A program made the translations under genes and the position numbers. The notes under the pieces were generated by a model. It was not told the origin of the DNA. It did not search any database and saw nothing but the letters and a program-made list of their open reading frames with translations. Shown one piece after another: positions 1 to 6,283 of a stretch of DNA of 8,206 nt (position 1 is its first letter; every line of letters starts with the position of its first letter). Origin of the DNA: an uncultured bacterium (GTDB lineage Bacteria > Actinomycetota > Aquicultoria > SKW223); assembly GCA_938042205.1 (NCBI GenBank), contig CALIRS010000054.1, positions 1 through 8,206 of the forward strand, given 5' to 3'.

Positions 1-1155
1 TTCTTCAAAAACTTTTTGAGCTGCGGTGACTCCACTTCCTGAAGTCACATTTACCCCAAGTTCTTTTAAAGTATGTTCGAGTGCTGATAGTGTTGCGATG
101 ATGTCAAGATGAGTGAAGAATCCGCAATGCCCGATTCTAAAAATTAAACCTTTAAGCTTATCTTGCCCACCAGCTATGGTAACTGCATGTTTTTCTCTCA
201 AAATTCGGACGATTTCACGTGAATTAATACCGTCTGGAGAATAAACTGCAGTTACCGCACAAGATGTATCGTCATCAGGTGAAAAGAGTGTGAGACCCAT
301 AGCTTTTATTCCTTCTCGAGTAGCTTTTCCAAGAATGCGATGTCTTTCCCAGATATTTTCAAGACCTTCTTCCTGGATCATTTTTAAAGACTCACCAAGG
401 GCTACGATTGTAGAAATAGCCGGGGTAAAAGGACTTTGTGGTGGAATTGACTGGATTGACTTTTTATATTTTTTATAATCCCAGTAGAATTTAGGTAGAT
501 CAGATCTTTCAATAAAATTCCAGGCTTTTTCTGAAACACATACAAATCCGAGTCCTGGAGGTGCCATTAAAGCTTTTTGAGAACCAGCAACTACCACATC
601 GAGACTCCAGTCATCGGTCCTCAATTCGCAAGCGCCGAGTCCTGAGACCGCGTCAACTACAATAATAGTATTTTCTCTTTCCCTCACAATTGAAGAAAGT
701 GATTTAATATCATTAACAACACCAGTTGAAGTTTCGCTATGAGTGCAAAATAGTCCTTTGGCATCTGGATGGTTTTCGAGAGTTTCAGCAACCTTTTCAA
801 CATTAACCTTTGTTCCCCAATCAAAATCGATTTTTATCACATTAAGACCAAATGCATTGGCAATATTTGCCCACCGATCTCCAAAATTGCCAGTGCTGGC
901 AACAACTACTTTATCACCCCTGCAAAATAAATTAGCTACAGCAGATTCCATGCCACCGGTGCCTGAAGACGTTAGAATAAACACATCATTTTTCGTTTGA
1001 AATACGTATTTGAGGTCCTCTAGCACTCTGGATATTATTTCTCCATATTCTGGACCCCGGTGGTGAATCATATTTCTTGCCTGGGCTAAAAGTGATTTTT
1101 CAGGAACTGGTGTCGGACCTGGAGTCATTAAGTAATGTTTTTTGTGAAATGTCAT
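1..1155 (-). CDS. Class V aminotransferase, alanine-glyoxylate / serine-pyruvate type (3' end beyond window)
   Basis: PLP-dependent fold-type I aminotransferase of the alanine-glyoxylate/serine-pyruvate family, cytosolic, moving an amino group between small amino acids and pyruvate or glyoxylate. I translated it from the ATG at 1155; 385 residues are visible with no stop, so only a few C-terminal residues should be missing compared with family members of about 380-390. Hallmarks are TPGPTPVP near residues 11-18, SSGTGGM at 63-69 (phosphate-binding region), VVDAVSG with Asp168 for the pyridine nitrogen, SQKALM with Lys194 as the Schiff-base lysine, and Arg340 in FRIGHCG as the likely carboxylate-binding arginine. 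A strong AGGAGG lies 7 bases before the start, and the gene begins 28 bases after ilvC, so it is probably the distal gene of the ilv operon. In many bacteria this family sits beside serA; the next gene is outside the window. Exact substrate is not determinable. Old databases call such proteins 'soluble hydrogenase 42 kDa subunit', which is misleading. Confidence 0.9.
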   Translation of the reverse strand, partial: MTFHKKHYLMTPGPTPVPEKSLLAQARNMIHHRGPEYGEIISRVLEDLKYVFQTKNDVFILTSSGTGGMESAVANLFCRGDKVVVASTGNFGDRWANIANAFGLNVIKIDFDWGTKVNVEKVAETLENHPDAKGLFCTHSETSTGVVNDIKSLSSIVRERENTIIVVDAVSGLGACELRTDDWSLDVVVAGSQKALMAPPGLGFVCVSEKAWNFIERSDLPKFYWDYKKYKKSIQSIPPQSPFTPAISTIVALGESLKMIQEEGLENIWERHRILGKATREGIKAMGLTLFSPDDDTSCAVTAVYSPDGINSREIVRILREKHAVTIAGGQDKLKGLIFRIGHCGFFTHLDIIATLSALEHTLKELGVNVTSGSGVTAAQKVFEE

Positions 1156-1162
1156 GCTTATT

Positions 1163-1168
1163 CCTCCT
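1163..1168 (-). promoter_or_regulatory. Shine-Dalgarno of the class V aminotransferase
   Basis: On the minus strand this reads AGGAGG, a full match to the anti-SD core, 7 bases before the ATG at 1155. It fixes the start of the aminotransferase and is the strongest ribosome-binding site in the window. The distal gene can therefore be translated independently of ilvC. Confidence 0.8.
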
Positions 1169-1183
1169 GCTGAGATTTGAATA

Positions 1184-2176
1184 TTAAGTATTAAGCCAGC
1201 TCATCATCGAGCGAAGCTCTTTACCAACTTTTTCAACCAGGTGTTCCTGGTCTTTCTTTCTAAGGGCGTTAAAGATCGGTCTTCCTGCCTGATTTTCAAG
1301 AATCCATTCTTTTGCAAATTCTCCTGATTGAATTCTTTTTAAGACTTTTTTCATGGTTTCGCGAACATGATTGTCTATCACCTGAGGTCCAACTGTTAAA
1401 TCGCCATATTCAGCGGTATTACTGATAATTGAGCGCATCCCGGAAATTCCTTTTTCATAAATTAAATCTACAATAAGCTTAAGTTCATGTAGACATTCAA
1501 AGTAGGCTATTTCCGGCTGGTATCCAGCTTCTATAAGAGTTTCAAAACCAGCTTTTATAAGCGAAGTCGCTCCACCGCAAAGTACCGTTTGTTCACCAAA
1601 GAGATCTGTTTCTGTTTCTTCTGCAAAAGTGGTTTCAATAAGGCCCGCTCGAGCGCAACCGATTGCTTTACCATAAGCCAGAGCGATTTCAAGCGCTTTG
1701 CCTGTAAAATCCTGATAAACGGCAACCAGTCCGGGTGTTCCTGAACCTTCGGAATAAAGTTTTCTTACCAGAGAGCCTGGACCTTTAGGAGCAATCATTA
1801 TGACATCTATATTTTTTTCAGGAACAATCTGGTTGAAATGGATGTTGAAACCGTGAGCAAAAAGAAGCGCATTTCCCTCTTTAAGGTGTGGTTTGATTGA
1901 GCGATAATATATGTCTTTCTGAGTTTCATCAGGGGTGAGCATGGCAATTACGTCACCGGCTTCGGCTGCATCATCAACTGAAGCTACATTTAAACCATAA
2001 TTTTCAGCCACCTGCCATTTTTGAGAATTCTCTCTGAGACCTACGACTACTTTAATACCCGAATCGTGTAAATTAAGAGCATGTGCATGACCCTGACTTC
2101 CAAACCCGATAATAGCAACCGTCAAACCTTGAAGAGCTTCAATCGAGGCATCATCTTCATAATATATTTTTGCCAT
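1184..2176 (-). CDS. ilvC: Ketol-acid reductoisomerase (NAD(P)H), class I
   Basis: Catalyses the Mg2+-dependent alkyl shift and reduction of 2-acetolactate or 2-aceto-2-hydroxybutyrate to the dihydroxy acid, the second common step of valine/isoleucine synthesis. At 330 residues it is a standard short-form (class I) enzyme. The N-terminal Rossmann domain carries GFGSQGHAHALN at 24-35 and a cofactor loop GLRENSQKW at 46-54. The helical KARI domain holds the metal and acid residues: ETETDLFGEQ with Asp191 and Glu195, YFECLHELK with Glu227 and Glu231, and Ser252 in SIISNTAEYGD; His108 is in FAHGFNIHF. The loop position that is usually Ser/Thr and binds the NADPH 2'-phosphate is Lys53 here. The ATG at 2176 follows a good AAAGGAGAG site. 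The gene lies 37 bases after ilvN, with no hairpin between them. Confidence 0.97.
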   Translation of the reverse strand: MAKIYYEDDASIEALQGLTVAIIGFGSQGHAHALNLHDSGIKVVVGLRENSQKWQVAENYGLNVASVDDAAEAGDVIAMLTPDETQKDIYYRSIKPHLKEGNALLFAHGFNIHFNQIVPEKNIDVIMIAPKGPGSLVRKLYSEGSGTPGLVAVYQDFTGKALEIALAYGKAIGCARAGLIETTFAEETETDLFGEQTVLCGGATSLIKAGFETLIEAGYQPEIAYFECLHELKLIVDLIYEKGISGMRSIISNTAEYGDLTVGPQVIDNHVRETMKKVLKRIQSGEFAKEWILENQAGRPIFNALRKKDQEHLVEKVGKELRSMMSWLNT

Positions 2177-2213
2177 CGTTCTCTCCTTTCTTCTTTTTCA
2201 TTTAGAAAAGAAA

Positions 2214-2699
2214 TTATTCAGTTGCCTGTCCTCTGGCGACAGCTACCTTTCCTGTTCGCACCAGATCTTTTATGCCATAAGGTTTCAAAAGTGCAATAAT
2301 CGCTGAAATTTTATCTTCTGTTCCAGTCACCTCGAGAGTCAAGTAATTACGAGAAACGTCAATGATTTTTGCTCTAAAAATGTTGGCAATCTCAATAACC
2401 TCAGCTCTTACTTCTGATGATGCATTAACTTTGATTAGTGCTAATTCTCTTTCTACCACTTCTTCGGGCAGGTAATCATGAATTTTTATAACGTTAATTA
2501 GCTTATGTAGTTGTTTTACTACCTGTTCAAGAGGTTTGTCTTCAAGGTCAACTACAATTGTCATGTGAGAATACGCTGCATTTTCTGTAGGTGCTACTGA
2601 AAGAGAATGAATGTTAAACCCCCTTCTTCTAAAAAGTCCAGCGATTCGTGCTAGAACTCCAGGTTTGTTCTCCACATAAACTGAAATTGTATGTTTCAT
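2214..2699 (-). CDS. ilvN: Acetolactate synthase small (regulatory) subunit
   Basis: Regulatory subunit of acetohydroxyacid synthase; it binds the large subunit IlvB, raises its activity and in the family carries the feedback site for valine. The 161 residues match the usual IlvH/IlvN length. An N-terminal ACT domain (about residues 1-77) starts HTISVYVENKPGVLARIAGLF and contains the typical RRGFNIHSLSVAPTE stretch. The C-terminal half (about 80-158) holds IHDYLPEEVVERELALIKV and an EVTGTEDKISAII segment, as in the ALS_ss_C domain. The start codon overlaps the ilvB stop (ATGA), so translation is probably coupled to ilvB; a G-run about 9 bases upstream is the only SD candidate. Whether it confers valine sensitivity cannot be read directly. 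The name ilvH would be equally valid. Confidence 0.96.
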   Translation of the reverse strand: MKHTISVYVENKPGVLARIAGLFRRRGFNIHSLSVAPTENAAYSHMTIVVDLEDKPLEQVVKQLHKLINVIKIHDYLPEEVVERELALIKVNASSEVRAEVIEIANIFRAKIIDVSRNYLTLEVTGTEDKISAIIALLKPYGIKDLVRTGKVAVARGQATE

Positions 2700-4390
2700 T
2701 TCGCTTCGCCCCCAATGATTTCATCAAGTGCTGCGCCTGCAGGAACCATAGGAAATACATTTTCTTCTTTTTCGACATGCACATCAAGTATAAAAGGACC
2801 TTCGTGAGAAAGCATTTCTGAGATGGACTTTTCTAATTGTGAATATTCTTTCACAGATTTAGCACGGATACCATATGCCCTGCCAAGCTCCTCAAAATCT
2901 GGTGTACCTTTTTCAAGGTCAACGGCAAAATACTTACCTTTGTAAAATAATTGTTGCCACTGTCTGACCATCCCAAGGTAGCGATTATTAATTATTACTA
3001 TTTTTACAGGAAGATTGTAGCAAGCGATAGTTGCCAGATCTTGAAGTACCATCTGGAAGCTTCCATCCCCATCAATGTCAATTACCAGAGCGTCTGGTTT
3101 TGCTACCTGTGCTCCTATGGCTGATGGCAACCCGAATCCCATAGTTCCTAAACCACCTGAACTTATAAAATGTCTTGGTTTTTCCATATTAAAATACTGG
3201 GCAGCCCACATCTGATTTTGACCTACACCGGTGGTAACAATAATTTCCATTCCTGCTGTCATCTTCTTCAAAGTGTGAACTAATAATTGAGGTTTAAGTA
3301 TTTTGTCCCGTGGAACTCTAAGAGCATAATTTTTTTTCCACTTTTTAATTTGAGAAAGCCATCCTTCATGGTTTGCTTTAGGTTCAAATTCGGACAGGTA
3401 TTCATTTAAAGCTTTGAGTATGGTTCGAGCATCCCCCACGATGGGGACACTTGCCTTTACAATCTTTGATACTTCGGCAGGATCGATATCTATATGGATA
3501 ATTGAAGCATGTGGAGCAAACCGAGCCACATTTCCAGTTGCTCGATCATCAAATCTTACACCTGCGCCTATCAAAAGGTCACAATTTTGCACCGCCATAT
3601 TTGAAGTTTTGGTTCCGTGCATGCCAATCATTCCCATGCTAAGCTCATGATTTTCTGGAAAGCCACCTTTTCCCATCAATGTCCAGGTAACTGGCAATCT
3701 ATGGGTAGTTGCCAACTTAAATACCTCTTCTGAAGCACCTGAAGTGATGATGCCACCACCAATGAGAAGCACTGGCCTTTTTGATTCAAGAATGAGCTTG
3801 GCAGATTCCTTTATTTGTCTTGCATGACCTTTAATCGTTGGCTTATATCCTGGAAGTGTTACTTTTTCTATTAAATGATAGTCAATAAATTGTTGTTGAA
3901 TATCTCTCGGAATATCTATAAGCACAGGTCCGGGTCTTCCAGTAGAAGCAATATAGAATGCTTCAGCAACTATCTGGGGAATATCGGTGGCATCTGTTAC
4001 TAAATAGCTGTGTTTTACAATGGGCAACGTAATTCCAGTAATATCAGCTTCCTGAAATGCATCAGTGCCGATAACATGAGTTGGCACCTGACCGGTGAAG
4101 GCCACTATCGGGATGGAATCCATATATGCGTTTGCAATTCCGGTAACCAGGTTGGTGGCACCAGGTCCAGATGTTGCCATACAAACTCCTATTTTACCTG
4201 AAGCCCTGGCATAACCATCTGCAGCGTGAGCTGCGCATTGTTCATGTCTCATTAAATAATGATTAATAATCTTTGAATCAGCCAGAGCATCATAAAGAGG
4301 GAGCGTTGCTCCTCCAGGAATCCCGAACACATCCTTAACTCCAAGATATTCAAGAGATTTAACGATAGCCTGTGCACCACTAATTTTCAT
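2696..4390 (-). CDS. ilvB: Acetolactate synthase large (catalytic) subunit
   Basis: ThDP-dependent catalytic subunit of acetohydroxyacid synthase: condenses two pyruvates to 2-acetolactate, or pyruvate with 2-oxobutyrate to 2-aceto-2-hydroxybutyrate, the first committed step of branched-chain amino acid synthesis. Its 564 residues are normal for the family. The N-terminal domain carries FGIPGG (22-27) and RHEQCAAHAADGYARA, with Glu50 as the ThDP-activating glutamate, followed by the SGPGATN turn. The central FAD/nucleotide-type domain has IGMHGTKTSN and GVRFDDRATGN. The C-terminal ThDP domain has GDGSF at 441-445 (Asp442 a Mg2+ ligand), Asn468-Asn469, and LGMVRQWQ. These last motifs distinguish biosynthetic AHAS from pyruvate oxidase or the catabolic AlsS. 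The ATG lies inside the end of ilvD (11-base overlap) and AAGGTG about 8 bases upstream is a plausible SD. It overlaps ilvN by 4 bases, as expected for subunits made in balanced amounts. Confidence 0.97.
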   Translation of the reverse strand: MKISGAQAIVKSLEYLGVKDVFGIPGGATLPLYDALADSKIINHYLMRHEQCAAHAADGYARASGKIGVCMATSGPGATNLVTGIANAYMDSIPIVAFTGQVPTHVIGTDAFQEADITGITLPIVKHSYLVTDATDIPQIVAEAFYIASTGRPGPVLIDIPRDIQQQFIDYHLIEKVTLPGYKPTIKGHARQIKESAKLILESKRPVLLIGGGIITSGASEEVFKLATTHRLPVTWTLMGKGGFPENHELSMGMIGMHGTKTSNMAVQNCDLLIGAGVRFDDRATGNVARFAPHASIIHIDIDPAEVSKIVKASVPIVGDARTILKALNEYLSEFEPKANHEGWLSQIKKWKKNYALRVPRDKILKPQLLVHTLKKMTAGMEIIVTTGVGQNQMWAAQYFNMEKPRHFISSGGLGTMGFGLPSAIGAQVAKPDALVIDIDGDGSFQMVLQDLATIACYNLPVKIVIINNRYLGMVRQWQQLFYKGKYFAVDLEKGTPDFEELGRAYGIRAKSVKEYSQLEKSISEMLSHEGPFILDVHVEKEENVFPMVPAGAALDEIIGGEAK

Positions 4391-6074
4391 CGAATTTCAC
4401 CTTCTTCCATCTTTCAATTACTGCACCTCTGGATGCTGAACTGACAAGCTGCGCATATAATGAAAGGTAACTGTTTCCAAATTTTTTTTCTTTTTTCCTC
4501 CAGTTAGCTTTCCTCTTTTCAAGGGTTTTTCTGTCGACCAGTACCTCTAATTTTTTTTGAGGAATGTCGATTTGAATCCGGTCACCGTCTTTTAAAAGAG
4601 CAATTGGTCCACCCTCCTGTGCTTCTGGTGATACGTGACCAATTGCAGCACCTCTTGTTCCTCCGGAAAAGCGTCCATCAGTTATAAGAGCCACTTCTTT
4701 ATCCAGTCCTATGCCACATAGGGCGGATGTTGGAGAAAGCATTTCACGCATTCCTGGTCCACCTTTGGGCCCTTCATAACGTATAACTACAACATCTCCC
4801 GGCTTTATTTCAGACGAAAGAATTGCCTTTAATGCTTCTTCTTCTGAATCAAAAACACGCGCTTTAAGGGTAACCCTGAGCATCTCAGGTGCCACTGCTG
4901 AAGCTTTTACCACTGCACCTTCTGGGGCTAAATTTCCAAAAAGAATTACCAGCCCTCCTGTTGGAGAGAATGGACTATCAACAGGTCTTATTATTTCAGG
5001 ATTTCTATTTTGTGCAGAATCAATTCTTTTTTTAATCGTTCCTTCAACTGTTTTCGCATCTGAAAAAATCAGATTTTTTTTGTCCAGTTCTTTTAAAACG
5101 GCTGAGATTCCACCCGCTTCATGAAGATCTTGAAGGTGATGCGAACCAGCGGGGCTGATGCGGCAAAGGTTTGGAGTGCGTTCACTTATTTCGTTAATCT
5201 TTTCAAGCGTAAAGGATAGGCCAAGTTCATTCAAAAAAGCCATTAGATGAAGAATAGTATTTGTTGAACAGCCAAGTGCCATGTCTACGGCCAGAGCATT
5301 TTCTACTGATTTTTCATTAATGATATCTGAAACTTTTTTATTATCTTTTACAAGTTTCATAACAGTTATTCCTGTTCTCTTTGCCAAGCGAATTCTCTCA
5401 GAATGAACAGCCGGAATTGTTCCATTTCCGGGAAGTGCAAGACCAATAGCTTCAGTAAGACAGTTCATTGAGTTTGCCGTAAACATACCCGCACAGGAGC
5501 CACAACCGGGGCAGGCGTGGTCAACTATCTCTTCAAGCTCTTTTTCTGTAATTTTTCTTGCTTCGACGGCACCAATTCCTTCAAAAACAGATATCAAATC
5601 GATGTCTTTTCCTGAATACCTACCAGCAAGCATTGGTCCACCGCTCACGAAGATAGAAGGAATATCTAATCTGGCAGCCGCCATCAGCATACCTGGAATT
5701 ATCTTGTCACAATTTGGAATGAAAACAAGACCATCAAATTGATTCGCTTCTACCATTAGTTCAATGGAGTCAGCAATTATTTCTCGAGAAGGAAGTGACA
5801 TTTTCATTCCCTCATGTCCCATAGCCAGACCATCGCAAATTCCAATAACATTGAACTCAAATGGTGTTCCACCACTCATGTAAACCCCTGCTTTAACAGC
5901 AGCAGCTATTTTTTGAAGATGCATATGCCCGGGTACGATTTCGTTAAAGCTGTTTACTATTCCAATAAAAGGTTTTTCAGTTTCCTCAGGCGTGATTCCA
6001 AGTGCTCTCAAAAGAGACCGATGAGGTGCTCTCTGAAGACCCATTTTAATGTTGTTGCTTCTAAAATTATTCAT
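4380..6074 (-). CDS. ilvD: Dihydroxy-acid dehydratase
   Basis: Iron-sulfur lyase dehydrating 2,3-dihydroxy-isovalerate and -methylvalerate to the 2-oxo acids that are transaminated to valine and isoleucine. With the ATG start it has 564 residues, normal for the family. Conserved IlvD/Edd signatures are CDGLAMGHEGM (80-90), LPSRE, PNCDKIIPGM with Cys122, and CPGCGSCAGMFTANSM with Cys194; GRFSGGTRG near the C-terminus carries the probable catalytic serine. The position that is Cys in [2Fe-2S] plant- and mycobacterial-type enzymes (TPCNxxL) is PGHMHL (48-53), as in E. coli IlvD, predicting an oxygen-labile [4Fe-4S] cluster. A TTG at 6083 could add three codons, but the GGGGAAG site at 6084-6090 would directly abut it; it sits 9 bases before the ATG at 6074, so I prefer that start. 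It is the first gene of the ilv operon and overlaps ilvB. Confidence 0.96.
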   Translation of the reverse strand: MNNFRSNNIKMGLQRAPHRSLLRALGITPEETEKPFIGIVNSFNEIVPGHMHLQKIAAAVKAGVYMSGGTPFEFNVIGICDGLAMGHEGMKMSLPSREIIADSIELMVEANQFDGLVFIPNCDKIIPGMLMAAARLDIPSIFVSGGPMLAGRYSGKDIDLISVFEGIGAVEARKITEKELEEIVDHACPGCGSCAGMFTANSMNCLTEAIGLALPGNGTIPAVHSERIRLAKRTGITVMKLVKDNKKVSDIINEKSVENALAVDMALGCSTNTILHLMAFLNELGLSFTLEKINEISERTPNLCRISPAGSHHLQDLHEAGGISAVLKELDKKNLIFSDAKTVEGTIKKRIDSAQNRNPEIIRPVDSPFSPTGGLVILFGNLAPEGAVVKASAVAPEMLRVTLKARVFDSEEEALKAILSSEIKPGDVVVIRYEGPKGGPGMREMLSPTSALCGIGLDKEVALITDGRFSGGTRGAAIGHVSPEAQEGGPIALLKDGDRIQIDIPQKKLEVLVDRKTLEKRKANWRKKEKKFGNSYLSLYAQLVSSASRGAVIERWKKVKFDEN

Positions 6075-6138
6075 TTTGATCAACTTCCCCGATGATTATA
6101 TAGACTATAATTTTAGCAGTGAACTGCGGGAAAATATT
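6075..6138 (-). promoter_or_regulatory. ilvD 5' leader with possible SD-sequestering fold
   Basis: About 64 nucleotides between the predicted transcription start (A at 6138) and the ilvD ATG. Its 5' part reads UUUCCC (6133-6128), complementary with one G-U pair to GGGAAG (6089-6084) inside the SD. Between these lie two short inverted repeats: GCAG-UUCA-CUGC (6127-6116) and the 6-bp AT repeat at 6111-6095. The elements could form a closed fold hiding the SD. I see no branched-chain-residue-rich leader peptide, no U-tract terminator and no T-box signature, so it is not a classical ilv attenuator. Function is inferred; the pairings are short. Confidence 0.4.
6095..6111. repeat. AT-rich inverted repeat in the ilvD leader
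   Basis: Plus strand attata-tagac-tataat: two perfect 6-base arms around a 5-base centre; the core TATAG-A-CTATA (6099 onward) is itself palindromic. It lies about 28-44 bases downstream of the predicted ilvD transcription start, where a DNA operator would block elongation or an RNA hairpin could form just before the SD. Such AT-only repeats also arise by chance in AT-rich DNA, so the role is uncertain. Confidence 0.35.
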
Positions 6139-6144
6139 CGGAAA

Positions 6145-6173
6145 ATTATATTTATTGGCTGGATATTAGTCAA
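6145..6173 (-). promoter_or_regulatory. Sigma-70-type promoter of the ilvDBNC operon
   Basis: On the minus strand TTGACT (6173-6168; 5 of 6 to the -35 consensus) is followed after exactly 17 bases by TATAAT (6150-6145; 6 of 6 to the -10). The expected start is the A at 6138, giving a 64-base leader to ilvD. This is the only near-consensus bipartite promoter I found in the intergenic region. Activity has not been shown; the match and placement make it a strong prediction. Confidence 0.75.
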
Positions 6174-6271
6174 GGAAGAATCGTGGTCAGGCGACTCTTT
6201 TCTTGGGTCATTTCGAAAATATATTTTTGAGCTTATAAATTTACAATTTAAATTTTGGTTTTATTTAAACT

Positions 6272-6277
6272 TATAAT
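6272..6277 (+). promoter_or_regulatory. -10 box of a probably leaderless trmI transcript
   Basis: A perfect TATAAT ends 6 bases before the trmI ATG at 6284, so transcription would begin at or within a base or two of the start codon. No SD-like sequence lies upstream of the ATG. The -35 is weak (TTTAAA at 6247-6252 with a long 19-base spacer), but the DNA from about 6211 to 6271 is very AT-rich and may act as an UP element. The spacing is that described for leaderless genes in bacteria such as Deinococcus and Mycobacterium. Confidence 0.55.
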
Positions 6278-6283
6278 TGTTTT

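Noticed and set aside
290..1000. Plus-strand ORFs of 62 and 85 codons
   Set aside because: They lie antisense within the aminotransferase gene, which has PLP-enzyme motifs throughout; the plus-strand translations show no recognisable domain.
6075..6083. TTG at 6083 as the ilvD start
   Set aside because: The SD GGGGAAG would sit directly against it with no spacing; the ATG at 6074 has normal 9-base spacing and the family does not need the three extra residues.
6106..6111. TATAAT on the plus strand, possible promoter for trmI
   Set aside because: There is no -35-like sequence 16-18 bases upstream, it would give a leader of about 170 bases, and it is the mirror arm of the inverted repeat. The TATAAT at 6272 is better placed.
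6095..6123. Second promoter-like pair on the minus strand (TTCACT, 17 bases, TATAAT) downstream of the main ilvD promoter
   Set aside because: The -35 matches only 4 of 6, and initiation at about 6088 would start within the SD (6084-6090) and remove its first bases. The TATAAT is also one arm of the inverted repeat. The upstream pair at 6145-6173 is clearly better.
6170..6211. 13-codon minus-strand ORF (ATG at 6211, TGA at 6170) as an ilv leader peptide
   Set aside because: It has no SD, ends inside the -35 box so it lies upstream of the predicted transcript, and has no run of Leu, Val or Ile codons.
6075..6283. T-box or classical ilv attenuator between the divergent genes
   Set aside because: No T-box core sequence and no GC-rich hairpin followed by a T-run on the minus strand; the predicted leader of 64 bases is too short for a T-box.
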